Positions 1-8,318 of a DNA stretch of 64,000 nucleotides are shown here, piece after piece. Each line of letters opens with the position of its first letter. The stretch's first letter is position 1. This DNA comes from Nocardia bovistercoris. GTDB taxonomy: Bacteria > Actinomycetota > Actinomycetes > Mycobacteriales > Mycobacteriaceae. The position numbers and the translations under genes are program-made. The stretch covers positions 1 to 64,000 of the forward strand of contig NZ_JADMLG010000018.1 in assembly GCF_015674855.1 (NCBI RefSeq), given 5' to 3'. The notes under the pieces were generated by a model. It was not told the origin of the DNA and did not search any database. It worked only from the letters and a program-made list of their open reading frames with translations.

Positions 1-540
1 GGCGAGTGCGGGGGCGAGTTTCCAGGTGGCCATGAGGATGGGGAAGTTCCAGGGGATGATCTGGCCGACGACGCCGAGTGGTTCGTGGAAGTGGTAGGCG
101 ATGGTGTCGGCGTCGATCTGGGAGATCCCGCCCTCCTGGGCGCGGATGGCGCCTGCGAAATAGCGGAAGTGGTCCACAGCCAACGGAATATCGGCGGCCA
201 GCGTCTCCCTGACCGGTTTGCCGTTCTCCCACGTCTCGGCCACGGCCAATGGTTCGAGGCTGTTCTCGATCCGGTCGGCGATCTTGTTGAGGATGTTCGC
301 GCGTTCGGTGGGTGCGGTGCGGCCCCAGGAATCGGCGGCGCGGTGCGCCGCCTCGAGCGCCATATCGATGTCGGCGGCGGTGGAACGCGCCACCGAGCAG
401 AAGATTTCGCCGTCAACGGGGGAGGGGTTGTCGAAGTAGCGTCCTTCGATGGGCGCGGCCCAGTCGCCGCCGATGAAATTGTCATACCGGGTCGCGAAGG
501 CGACTATGGCCGAATCGGTCCCTGGTTTGGCATAGATCAT
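1..540 (-). CDS. Aldehyde dehydrogenase, N-terminal part (runs off the window)
   Basis: The reverse strand encodes about 180 residues starting MIYAKPGTDSAIVAFATRYD and still open at base 1, so the C-terminal two thirds lie outside the window. The visible part has the NAD-binding-fold entry motif of the family, GVVGQIIPWNFPILMATWKL, containing the conserved PWNFP. The catalytic Cys and Glu are outside the window. The family oxidises aldehydes to acids with NAD(P)+ in the cytosol. The N-terminus resembles the ExaC/AldA group of about 500 residues. The gene starts 88 bases downstream of the stop codon of a GAF-domain regulator read in the same direction, an arrangement often seen for regulator/aldehyde dehydrogenase pairs, so co-regulation is likely. 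Confidence 0.9.
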   Translation of the reverse strand, partial: MIYAKPGTDSAIVAFATRYDNFIGGDWAAPIEGRYFDNPSPVDGEIFCSVARSTAADIDMALEAAHRAADSWGRTAPTERANILNKIADRIENSLEPLAVAETWENGKPVRETLAADIPLAVDHFRYFAGAIRAQEGGISQIDADTIAYHFHEPLGVVGQIIPWNFPILMATWKLAPALA

Positions 541-628
541 GGCGCTTGCTCCTCGCGGAAACTGCTGTCGGGGCAACTATTGCCCGCGAAGGTTGGCGCG
601 AGGTAGGTGCCGGTCGGCGGCGCGCGCC

Positions 629-1849
629 TCAGGTGCGCAGCGCCGCGTGCAACCGTGCGGCGACCGCGGGGCGGCGCGAGTCGTCCGGAGCCAGCAAACG
701 CAAAGCGTGCTCGTGGATTTCGACGTCGGCGGGCGTCTTCTCCCCGAGGCTCACCGCGTATTCGGGTCGGTCGCTGCCGAGTACCGCGTTGCGCACCCCG
801 ACATCGAGGTAGTCGCGCCATGCGGCCACGCCCGGAGTGTCGGACCCCGGAAGCAGCGGCCCCCGGTACAGCCAGACGGCCGACGCGGTGTCGCCGGATT
901 CGATCGCGGCCAGCAGATCGACCGCGTCGCAGGACATCGGTCCGGTCAAGGCGTAACGGCGGTTGGCGATCTCGCCGCCGGTGGCTCGACGCAGGTGGGA
1001 GACATCGGCTTTGAGCGTGCTCGGCGACACCGGTCGATCGCCGTAGATCGCGGCGTGCAACTGCTCGGGGGTGTAGCCGCCCGGCTCGAGGGCGAGCAGC
1101 GCGAGGATCTCGAGTTGGCGCGGCGGCAACGGCACCGGCCGCCCCTCACGCGACAGCCGTGCGGTGCCGAGACATTCGAGGCGCAGGCCGCGGGCGGGTG
1201 GCGGCGCGGCGGTGCGGATCAGGGTTTCGGCGGCCAGCACGAGGGTGCGCACCGAGGTCATGATCGCCGGATGCGAACGATCCCATCGGCTGGACAGATC
1301 GAGTACGCCCACTTGCCGACCGTCCGGTCCGTGCACGGGTGCGGAATAGCACACCCAGCCGTGCAACGCGGCCACCAGATGTTCGGCGGAAAAGACCGTA
1401 ACCGGCCGGTCGGTATGCAATGCCAGTGAGAGACCGTTGGTGCCCATGTGGCTCTCGTCCCACCGCCCGCCCGGCGCGAAATTCACCGACTCGCCCTGGC
1501 GTCGAATGGCGCGATCGCCGCACATCCACACGATGGTGCCGTTGGTGTCGGTCACCGCCGCGACGAATCCGGCGTCCTCGGCGATACCGCGCAGATGGTC
1601 GCCGAGCTGGGTGATCGGAGCGCGCAACGGTGATTCGGCCCACCGATCGGCGACGTCGTCGAGTCCGGGCGCCACCGCGCGCGCCGGATCGACGGTGTGC
1701 AGCGAACGCTGCCACGATTGCGCGACTTCGTGACGTAGCAACGGAGTTCCGGGAGTCAGCCTGGAAGCGTCGGACGAGGAATTCGCCCAACGGACCCATT
1801 CCTTTTCCAGTTCCTTGCGCTGTCGAGTGAGGGTGCTGATCGGTGCCAC
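629..1849 (-). CDS. GAF-domain transcriptional regulator with C-terminal winged helix
   Basis: About 406 residues. The N-terminal half resembles the sensor part of AcoR-like regulators: a helical lead-in (RHEVAQSWQRSL) followed by a GAF-like domain with WDESHMGTNGLSLAL and VHGPDGRQVGVLDLSSRWD. There is no sigma-54 AAA+ domain. Instead the C-terminal part (PLPPRQLEILALLALEPGGY onward) looks like a winged-helix DNA-binding domain. It probably senses a small ligand and controls the aldehyde dehydrogenase gene that follows it. I chose the GTG at 1849. The reading frame is open back to an ATG at 1978, but that extra 43-codon stretch is a low-complexity Arg/His run unlike the rest of the protein. 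Confidence 0.8.
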   Translation of the reverse strand: MAPISTLTRQRKELEKEWVRWANSSSDASRLTPGTPLLRHEVAQSWQRSLHTVDPARAVAPGLDDVADRWAESPLRAPITQLGDHLRGIAEDAGFVAAVTDTNGTIVWMCGDRAIRRQGESVNFAPGGRWDESHMGTNGLSLALHTDRPVTVFSAEHLVAALHGWVCYSAPVHGPDGRQVGVLDLSSRWDRSHPAIMTSVRTLVLAAETLIRTAAPPPARGLRLECLGTARLSREGRPVPLPPRQLEILALLALEPGGYTPEQLHAAIYGDRPVSPSTLKADVSHLRRATGGEIANRRYALTGPMSCDAVDLLAAIESGDTASAVWLYRGPLLPGSDTPGVAAWRDYLDVGVRNAVLGSDRPEYAVSLGEKTPADVEIHEHALRLLAPDDSRRPAVAARLHAALRT

Positions 1850-2063
1850 CTCGAAATGCCTTGTCGTCTGTGCTCTTCGGTACTGTTCTCGCGTGCCTTC
1901 GGTTCCGGCGCGGTCGCGATGGTGATGGCGGTGTTCGTGACGGCGCTCGCGAGGGTCACGAATCGGTGCTTTCATCATGGCGCACGCACCAGGTGTGCGG
2001 AAGGTTTTCCGGGCCCGCGAAAGTTTTCGGCGCCGTGCGCCGTCGTGTTACTTCGCCGCGCGG

Positions 2064-2402
2064 TTACTTCGCCACGAAGATGCCCGCGACATCGGCATTC
2101 TTGATCGGCGTATCGAAGTTACGCTGCGCGCCGCACATGACGTCGACGGTCACGATGGTGGCGTCGACCACGGTGCCCGCAGGCTCGGTCTCCGTATTCG
2201 TCTGCTGTTTCACGAATTTGGTGATCGTCATCCGCTTGGTGTCGGCGTCCTGCTTGACGTATTCACTACATGGCGTGTCACCGCCCTGATTCAACGCACG
2301 CTCGATATCGGTGCACCCGGTCAGCGGTAGGGCGGCGGCCAGCAGGGTGAGTCCGGTCCGTGTGACCGTGGTGAGCCTCGTCCGTGTGACCGTGGCGTCC
2401 AT
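2064..2402 (-). CDS. Small secreted lipoprotein with one Cys pair
   Basis: 112 residues with a lipoprotein signal peptide: a hydrophobic stretch ending in the lipobox LTGC (residues 28-31), so the mature protein should be diacylated on Cys31 and anchored to the outer face of the membrane. The mature part is only about 80 residues and carries two further Cys (in DTPCSEY and VDVMCGAQ). The spacing of the two Cys loosely recalls HdeA-like small stress proteins, but this is only a resemblance. It is transcribed alone, downstream of and in the same direction as the phosphodiesterase-like gene. Confidence 0.75.
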   Translation of the reverse strand: MDATVTRTRLTTVTRTGLTLLAAALPLTGCTDIERALNQGGDTPCSEYVKQDADTKRMTITKFVKQQTNTETEPAGTVVDATIVTVDVMCGAQRNFDTPIKNADVAGIFVAK

Positions 2403-2452
2403 CTGCGCTCCTGTTTCGTGCGTGCGGTCCTGATCTGCCGCGAGTGGCGAGG

Positions 2453-3595
2453 CTACGCGATATAGGTGCGCAGCGGCACATCGAGTTCGGCGGCGGTCAG
2501 CGAACCGTGGTGTCCGATCATGGCCGACTGCGACGGCTCGGCCGCGGTGCGCACGATGCCGCCCGCGCCGCGCGCCGCGACCACCAGATCGCCGATCCTG
2601 GCCGCGACCCCCGGTCCGACGACCGGGCCGAACCAGCCTCGGGCCATGACCTCCGACCGTGTCAGCACCTCGAAGTCCGCGCCCAGACGCGCGCGCCAGG
2701 TCTGCCGGACATCGTCCACCGCGCCGTCGACGGTGTAGAGGTGGCGGGCTCTCGGCTCGCCGCCGAGTTGCGCGACACCCTCCCGCAAGTCCGCTTCGCG
2801 GTCGTAGTCGACGGCGCCGGTGAGTTCCACCATGCCGTGGTCGGCGGTGACCAGCAGCGCCGCGTCGGCGGGCAGGCGCGCGGCGATGGCGGCGGCGAGT
2901 CGGTCGACGTGTTCGAGTTCGTAGAGCCAGGCGTCGGAGGCCGGTCCGCGCACGTGGCCGATGGTGTCGAGATCGCCGTGGTAGGCATACACCAGTGACC
3001 GGTCGCCCGCGCGCAGGGCGGTGGCGACGCCGTCGATCAGGTCGCCCACCGAGAAGCTCGGACGGAACTCGCAGCCGCGCAGCACCGCCCTGGTCAGTCC
3101 CGATGCGGCCTGATAGCCCGGCGCGACCTGGGTCACGGATATGCCCGCGGCCGCGGCGCGTTCGAATACCGTTGGGGTGGGCTGGAATAGCTCGGGCACC
3201 AGTTCGCGCAGCAAGTCGATCGACGGTCCTTCGCCGTGCGGCCGCCAGCGCAGGGTGTTGACGAGACGGTCATGGCCGGGCACCTGGATGAGGTAGCCGA
3301 CGATGCCGTGTTCACCGGGCGGGGCACCGACGCCGAGGGAACCGAGACTCGTCGCGGTCGTGCTCGGGAACCCCGCGGTGATCGTGACGGGGGCCGGACC
3401 GGACAGGAACGGCGCGGCGTGCGCGCCCGCGTGCATGGCCTGTGCGCCGAGTCCGTCGATGAGCAGCACGCAGATCCGTCGGGCTGTGAGATCGAGGCCG
3501 ATGCGGTCGACTTCGCCCGGCACGCCGAGGCATGCCAGGACCGAGGGCAGCAGGTCGGAGAGGGAGCCCGAACCGTATCGGGGCGCGTCGAACAC
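2453..3595 (-). CDS. Alkaline phosphatase family protein (nucleotide pyrophosphatase/phosphodiesterase type)
   Basis: About 380 residues. Family motifs are visible in order: the metal-binding DGLGAQAM, the nucleophile region GFPSTTATSLGSLGVGAPPG, the aspartate/histidine metal site DLDTIGHVRGP, and TADHGMVEL. These match type I phosphodiesterase/nucleotide pyrophosphatase enzymes, which cleave phosphodiester or phosphomonoester bonds using two metal ions. No signal peptide is evident with the GTG start at 3595, so it is probably cytosolic. The substrate cannot be read from the sequence. The frame stays open upstream of 3595, but that extension is low-complexity and lacks family features. Confidence 0.85.
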   Translation of the reverse strand: MFDAPRYGSGSLSDLLPSVLACLGVPGEVDRIGLDLTARRICVLLIDGLGAQAMHAGAHAAPFLSGPAPVTITAGFPSTTATSLGSLGVGAPPGEHGIVGYLIQVPGHDRLVNTLRWRPHGEGPSIDLLRELVPELFQPTPTVFERAAAAGISVTQVAPGYQAASGLTRAVLRGCEFRPSFSVGDLIDGVATALRAGDRSLVYAYHGDLDTIGHVRGPASDAWLYELEHVDRLAAAIAARLPADAALLVTADHGMVELTGAVDYDREADLREGVAQLGGEPRARHLYTVDGAVDDVRQTWRARLGADFEVLTRSEVMARGWFGPVVGPGVAARIGDLVVAARGAGGIVRTAAEPSQSAMIGHHGSLTAAELDVPLRTYIA

Positions 3596-3648
3596 GACTC
3601 GAGTCTGCCGAGAACCGGCGCCGCTCGGCAAGGTATTCGAGGCGAGTC

Positions 3649-3960
3649 TCAGGCCTGGCCGGTTTCGAATCGGCTGATCTTGCCGTCGCGCACCATGAAA
3701 CGCCAGTTGGTGCGCATCGAACCCCAGCGCGAATTGGTGTAGTCGGCGACGAAGGCGGTGCCGCCCTCGTTGACGCTGTCGATGCTCATACGCCCGTTGC
3801 TGTCGAAGACCTCGGAGTCGGTCCACTGCGCGAGATTGCGTTCGACACCGTCGTCGGACATGGTGGCGTCGTCGGTGAGCAGGCCGTAGAAGCGGTCTCG
3901 GTCGTGGTCGTTGAGCGCGGTCACGAACTGTTCGACCACGGGATTCAGCGGTGCGGTCAT
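3649..3960 (-). CDS. SnoaL/NTF2-like small protein
   Basis: 103 residues with the alpha+beta-cone pattern of the NTF2-like superfamily: an N-terminal helix (NPVVEQFVTALNDHDRDRFY), an acidic loop (LLTDDATMSDDG) and beta strands ending in WRFMVRDGKISRFETGQ. Members of this fold are small enzymes or ligand binders. No catalytic assignment is possible here. It precedes the phosphodiesterase gene in the same direction with a gap of about 50 bases. Confidence 0.75.
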   Translation of the reverse strand: MTAPLNPVVEQFVTALNDHDRDRFYGLLTDDATMSDDGVERNLAQWTDSEVFDSNGRMSIDSVNEGGTAFVADYTNSRWGSMRTNWRFMVRDGKISRFETGQA

Positions 3961-4058
3961 AGCGGTCGCCTCTTTTCGATGCGGATGGGAACGAGCGTAG
4001 GCAACTGTCCGGAATCCACTCTAGGTCGCGCCGGGCGGCGCGGGCGGCTCGACGCGCG

Positions 4059-4676
4059 TCACCGTACGGGGTCGATGAGCCCGTTCAGCGTGGCCATGAT
4101 GTCCTCGACCAGTTCGGGGGTGGTGGTGCCGAGCTGTTCGCTGCGTTTGTCGAGCTGGCCGTCGAGCCACAGTGAGGCGATGCCGTGGCCGATGGCCCAC
4201 CAAGTGATGCCGAGCACCTCGGCCTTGTCGGCGGGCAGCAATCCCGCGGCGACCGCGTCGGCGATGGTGTCGGTGAGAACCGCGAAGGCGGCGTCGGCGG
4301 CCACGACGGTATCCGGGTGTTTCTCCGGCTCGGACAGTTCGGGGCGGAACATCAGCCGGAAGTAGGCGCCGTGTTCGCGGGCGAAACGAACATAGGCGGC
4401 GGCCATCGCGGACAGGGCCTGCATCGGCGTGCCGGTGGCGGCGGCCTTGGCGGCGGCGAGTTCGGCGCCGAGGGTTTCGAAGCCCTGGGTGGACAGCGCG
4501 GCGAGCAGCGCCGCGCGGTCGGTGAAGTGGTGGTAGGGGGCGCCGGTGCTCACTCCGGCTTCGCGCGCGACCCGGCGCAGGCTGACCGCGGCGATGCCCT
4601 CGGATTCGATCAGGCGCCTACAGGCGTCGAGCAACGCATCGCGCAGGGCGCCGTGGTGGTAGGTCGTGCGTTTCAC
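4059..4676 (-). CDS. TetR-family transcriptional regulator
   Basis: About 205 residues from the GTG at 4676. The N-terminal TetR helix-turn-helix is clear (ALLDACRRLIESEGIAAVSL, then REAGVSTGAPYHHFTDRAAL). The remaining alpha-helical ligand domain resembles the TetR C-terminal WHG type. It is divergent from the NAD-dependent epimerase gene at 4815, and an AT-rich perfect palindrome (4733-4763) lies between them. It is therefore probably an autorepressor that also controls the epimerase. An upstream ATG at 4712 is possible but adds an Arg-rich tail. Confidence 0.9.
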   Translation of the reverse strand: MKRTTYHHGALRDALLDACRRLIESEGIAAVSLRRVAREAGVSTGAPYHHFTDRAALLAALSTQGFETLGAELAAAKAAATGTPMQALSAMAAAYVRFAREHGAYFRLMFRPELSEPEKHPDTVVAADAAFAVLTDTIADAVAAGLLPADKAEVLGITWWAIGHGIASLWLDGQLDKRSEQLGTTTPELVEDIMATLNGLIDPVR

Positions 4677-4732
4677 TCTCCGAGCGTATGCGACCCAGCG
4701 GCGGCGGCGCACCGGTCACCGATCTCGGTGGA

Positions 4733-4763
4733 CAGATAATCTATGCGATGCTTAGATTATCTG
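4733..4763. promoter_or_regulatory. Putative TetR operator (11-bp perfect inverted repeat)
   Basis: CAGATAATCTA (4733-4743) and TAGATTATCTG (4753-4763) are perfect inverted arms around a 9-base spacer. The element is strikingly AT-rich for this GC-rich DNA and lies between the divergent starts of the TetR gene (4676) and the epimerase gene (4815), where a shared operator is expected. Confidence 0.75.
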
Positions 4764-4814
4764 AGCGGCGCTCAAATCGAGTGTCGCACGTCGCACGAGA
4801 AGCGGGTAGGTCCC

Positions 4815-5885
4815 ATGAGCACACGAGTACTGGTCACCGGCGCCACCGGATTCGTCGCCGGTCACTGCATCGCCGAACTGCTCGAGCACGGCTACGCCGT
4901 CCGAGCCACCGTCCGCGATCTCGCCGCCACCGCGAACCGGGCGCACCTCACGGAGTCGGCCCGGCGCACCGGCGGTGAACTGGAGTTCGTCGCCGCGAAC
5001 CTCGACCGCGACGCGGGCTGGGCCGAAGCCGTCGCTGGCTGCGCCTACGTCATGCACGTCGCCTCACCGTTCCCCACCGCGCCGCCCGCCGACGAGAACG
5101 AACTCATCACCCCCGCCGTCGAGGGCACCCTGCGCGTCCTGCGGGCCGCGGCCGCCGATCGCGGCGTCGCCAGGGTGGTGCTCACCTCCTCGGTCGCGGC
5201 GATCGCCTACGGCCACGAGCGGGACGCGGTCCGCACCGAGGCCGACTGGTCGGTGCTCGACAAGATCCCCGCCTATCAGAAGAGCAAAACCCTCGCCGAA
5301 CGCGCCGCCTGGGATTTCGTCGACCACCTCCCCGAAGGCCAGGCCCTCGAACTCGCCGTGGTCAACCCAGGCATGGTCCTCGGCCCGGTCCAGGCGCGGG
5401 CGGTGACCAGCACCTCCCACGAGCCCGTCCGGCGACTGCTCGTGCGCGACGCGCCCGGTTCGCCGCGCACCGCGTGGGCCCCGGTGGACGTGCGCGATCT
5501 GGCCGCCGCGCACCGCCTCGCCATGGAGACGCCGGGCGCCGCCGGTAACCGCTACATCTGCGCGGGCGCCCCGGTCTGGATGGGTGAGATGGCGGACATA
5601 CTCGCCGCCGAATACAACCCGCGCGGATTCCGGGTCACCACAAGGGTGCTGCCGGACTGGCTGGTCCGCGCGGTCGCATTGGCCGACAAGGGAATTCGCC
5701 TCGTCGTGCCGACGCTGGGCCGCGCCGAGACCGTCAGCGCCGACAAGGCCCGCCGCGAACTCGGCTGGACCATGCGTCCGGTGCGGGAATCGATTCTCGA
5801 CACCGCCGAGAGCCTGATCGAGAACGGCGTGGTTCCGGCGCCGCGCGGCGCTCGGGTGTCCTCCGCCGACACCGTGCGCGCATGA
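4815..5885 (+). CDS. NAD-dependent epimerase / dihydroflavonol-4-reductase-like protein
   Basis: 356 residues. The N-terminus has the extended-SDR glycine motif (VLVTGATGFVAGHCIAELL, residues 5-23). The active-site Ser (TSSVAAIAYG) and the Tyr/Lys pair (YQKSKTLAE) follow at the expected spacing. These features fit the dihydroflavonol reductase/aldehyde reductase branch, which reduces ketones or aldehydes with NAD(P)H. The ATG at 4815 places the glycine motif at the usual distance. The gene probably answers to the divergent TetR repressor through the palindrome in its promoter. Confidence 0.9.
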   Translation: MSTRVLVTGATGFVAGHCIAELLEHGYAVRATVRDLAATANRAHLTESARRTGGELEFVAANLDRDAGWAEAVAGCAYVMHVASPFPTAPPADENELITPAVEGTLRVLRAAAADRGVARVVLTSSVAAIAYGHERDAVRTEADWSVLDKIPAYQKSKTLAERAAWDFVDHLPEGQALELAVVNPGMVLGPVQARAVTSTSHEPVRRLLVRDAPGSPRTAWAPVDVRDLAAAHRLAMETPGAAGNRYICAGAPVWMGEMADILAAEYNPRGFRVTTRVLPDWLVRAVALADKGIRLVVPTLGRAETVSADKARRELGWTMRPVRESILDTAESLIENGVVPAPRGARVSSADTVRA

Positions 5886-5984
5886 AGGCCGGACAGGTGC
5901 GCTCCCTCGTGGCCGGAACCGTCGTGACCTGCTGACCGCGACGCGGGACTGGCGGGCGCGCCCCCGGTTGGGTAGACAGGAGCG

Positions 5985-6866
5985 GTGACCGCGCAGCGAG
6001 CGTTTCGATTCGGCGTCAACATGGCCATTCCCACATCCCGCGGCAAGTGGGTCGAGAAGTGCCGCCGCGCCGAGGAATTGGGCTTCGACGTGATCGGCGT
6101 GGCCGACCACCTCGGGATGCCCGCGCCGTTCCCCGCCCTGATCCTCGCCGCCGAGGCGACCGAGCGGGTCCGGCTCAACACCTTCGTCCTGAACACCCCC
6201 TTCTACAATCCGGTGTTGTTGGCCCGCGAGGTCGCCACCGCCGACCAATTCACCGACGGTCGTGTCGAATTGGGGCTCGGCGCGGGCTACGTGAAGGCCG
6301 AGTTCGAGGCCGCCGACATCCCGTTCCTGGCGGGCGGCAGGCGCGTCGACCACCTCGAGCACACCATCACCACCCTGAAACGCCTCTTCGTCGACCCCGA
6401 CCACCAGCCGCGCACCGTCCAGCGTCCCGGGCCGCCGCTGCTGGTGGCGGGCTGGGGTGACAAGCTGCTCACCGTCGCCGCCGAACACGCCGACATCGTC
6501 GCCTTCACCGGCGCGTCGACCGGTGTCGACGGCGCATTGCAGATCGCCGGTCCCGAAGCCATGGCCGACCGCGTGGCCTTCGCCCGCCGCGCACTCGGCG
6601 CGCGCGCCGCCGACACGGAATTCAATCTCCTCGTGCAGCGCGTGCTGCCGCACGACGAACTCCCGGCCCTGCTCGCCGAACTCGGCCCCGTCCTGCCCGC
6701 CGCCGTCGCCGAACAGCCGGAGAAGCTTCCGATCCTGCTGATCGGATCACCGGCGGACATCGCCGACCGCGTCCGAGACCTGCGCACCCGCTACGGATTC
6801 ACCTACATCACGGTGCTCGAATCGAGCATGGAGGCGTTCGCCCCGGCCATCCCACTGCTGCGCTGA
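5985..6866 (+). CDS. LLM-class F420-dependent oxidoreductase (MSMEG_2516-like)
   Basis: 293 residues with the luciferase-like TIM-barrel pattern: FRFGVNMAIPTSRGKWVEKC, then GFDVIGVADHLGMPAPFPAL, RVRLNTFVLNTPFYNPVLLA and the flavin/F420-site signature GRVELGLGAGYVKAEFEAAD. The short length and the C-terminal IGSPADIADRVRDLRTRYGF are typical of the actinobacterial group that uses reduced coenzyme F420 rather than FMN. The substrate is unknown. It starts at GTG 5985, 100 bases after the epimerase gene in the same direction, and may be co-transcribed with it. Confidence 0.88.
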   Translation: MTAQRAFRFGVNMAIPTSRGKWVEKCRRAEELGFDVIGVADHLGMPAPFPALILAAEATERVRLNTFVLNTPFYNPVLLAREVATADQFTDGRVELGLGAGYVKAEFEAADIPFLAGGRRVDHLEHTITTLKRLFVDPDHQPRTVQRPGPPLLVAGWGDKLLTVAAEHADIVAFTGASTGVDGALQIAGPEAMADRVAFARRALGARAADTEFNLLVQRVLPHDELPALLAELGPVLPAAVAEQPEKLPILLIGSPADIADRVRDLRTRYGFTYITVLESSMEAFAPAIPLLR

Positions 6867-7083
6867 GCCACCCACCTCGGGGCGCCGCGATGCCGGTAGG
6901 CTATCGTGTTGTCGAAAGCCGTTGTCAGCACAGCGAATTTCGACGCGAACTCCGGGGGGACGCCTGCCCGGATCAGTGGGTGGTGCAGTACTTCAGCAGT
7001 GTCGCGCGACGAGGGGGACGGGACGATCGGTGACGATCCGTCCCACCGGCGACGCCGCGACCGATGATCGGATCGGGTGAACA

Positions 7084-7425
7084 GTGCGCGTCATGGTCGA
7101 CATGTTCAGCGGAAGGCCGAACCCGTCGTGGGAGACCACCGACACGGAAGCCGGGACCATCACCGCCGTACTCGACGAGCTCATCGACTCCGAGCGCATC
7201 CGCCGCGCCCCCGGTCGCGAGGGATACCGAGGATTCCTGATCGAGGATCCGGGCCGACTATCGATAACCGTCCGCGGCACCTCGATCACCGTCCGCACCG
7301 AAACCTCGATACGAGCGAAATCCGACCCCGACCGCACCCTGGAACAGGCACTGCTCGACATGTCACGTCGACAACTCCCGCCGCAGGAGTACGAAGCCCT
7401 GATCGCACAGACCCGGGCCAACTGA
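7084..7425 (+). CDS. Hypothetical protein with FSGRPNPSW motif
   Basis: 113 residues starting at GTG 7084. I do not recognise a characterised family. The N-terminal FSGRPNPSWETTDTEAG motif recurs in small uncharacterised bacterial proteins. The rest predicts alternating strands and helices with no signal peptide, membrane segment or Cys. It stands alone after a 217-base non-coding stretch (6867-7083) in which I saw no clear element. Confidence 0.6.
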   Translation: MRVMVDMFSGRPNPSWETTDTEAGTITAVLDELIDSERIRRAPGREGYRGFLIEDPGRLSITVRGTSITVRTETSIRAKSDPDRTLEQALLDMSRRQLPPQEYEALIAQTRAN

Positions 7426-7502
7426 CGAACTCCGCGAGCCGTGCCGCACGAACCCGCGTCGCGCCGAGCCGACCGAGCGACCGCGCGTTCCGGCAGCGCT
7501 GC

Positions 7503-8249
7503 TCACCACGGCACCCGGCCCGCCTCGTCGAAGTATCCTCCGGTGGGGCCGTCGTCTTCGAGAGTGGACAGGTGCACGACGACGCGGGCGCCGTCCGCGG
7601 CCGCGCGGGTCACGCCGGGGATACCTTTGGTGAATTCGGTGGCGCAGGGACCGGGATCGGCGGCGTTGACCAGAATCGCTTCGGGAGCGAGATGTTTGGC
7701 GTATTGGACGGTGATGTGGTTGAGCGCCGTCTTGGACGGCGGGTAGCCGAGAGCGGCGGGCAGCCCGGTGAAGTAGTCCCCCGGGTCGGTCATGCGGGTC
7801 ATCGAGCCGAGGCCCGAGGTGACGTTGACGATGCGAGCGCGGGGTGAACGGCGCAGCAGGGGCAACATCGCCTCGGTGACCGCGACGGCGCCGAAGACGT
7901 TGGTGGCGAACACGGTACGAAGGGTGGCGAGATCGGCTGATCCTGGCTGCTGCCCTTGGCGGCTGCCGGAAATGCCCGCGTTGTTCACCAGCACGTCCAG
8001 ACGGCCGTACCGCGCGCCGATCCACGCGGCCACCTCGGCCGGATCATCGGCGCCGGTGACGTCGAGCCGGAGCGCATGTGCGTCGAAGCCGTCGCGGCGC
8101 AGTCGTCCCGCCGCGTGCTCGCCTTGGTCGAGATCGCGGGCGCCGACCAACGTCGTCATGCCGAGTCGTCCCAACCCGGCGGCGATCTCGTATCCGATTC
8201 CGCGATGGCCGCCGGTGATCAGCGCGACCGCTTCCCGTTTCTTGTCCAT
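7503..8249 (-). CDS. SDR-family NAD(P)-dependent oxidoreductase
   Basis: 248 residues. Classical short-chain dehydrogenase features are all present: the cofactor motif TGGHRGIGYEIA (from residue 12), the NNAG structural motif, the catalytic Ser in VTSGLGSM and the Tyr-x3-Lys pair in LGYPPSKTALN. It should interconvert alcohols and ketones with NADP(H) in the cytosol; the substrate is unknown. It is divergent from a LysR gene whose start lies 70 bases away, the classical arrangement for a LysR-activated target. Confidence 0.9.
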   Translation of the reverse strand: MDKKREAVALITGGHRGIGYEIAAGLGRLGMTTLVGARDLDQGEHAAGRLRRDGFDAHALRLDVTGADDPAEVAAWIGARYGRLDVLVNNAGISGSRQGQQPGSADLATLRTVFATNVFGAVAVTEAMLPLLRRSPRARIVNVTSGLGSMTRMTDPGDYFTGLPAALGYPPSKTALNHITVQYAKHLAPEAILVNAADPGPCATEFTKGIPGVTRAAADGARVVVHLSTLEDDGPTGGYFDEAGRVPW

Positions 8250-8287
8250 GTCCCCAGCCCACCACCGGATGGTCGCCGACACCAGGA

Positions 8288-8302
8288 CCGAGTCGTTCTC
8301 GG
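8288..8302. promoter_or_regulatory. Possible LysR binding site
   Basis: CCGAG-TCGTT-CTCGG is a short perfect dyad in the 69-base gap between the divergent SDR and LysR genes. LysR regulators commonly bind dyads in this position. The arms are only 5 bases and GC-rich, so chance occurrence is possible. Confidence 0.35.
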
Positions 8303-8318
8303 CCGATACCCTCGAGGA

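Noticed and set aside
1850..1978. N-terminal extension of the GAF regulator to ATG 1978
   Set aside because: The added 43 residues are a low-complexity Arg/His stretch unlike the family; the GTG at 1849 gives a sensible N-terminus.
5064..6653. Reverse-strand frame across the epimerase and F420 oxidoreductase genes
   Set aside because: Shadow of two recognised genes; no domain content.
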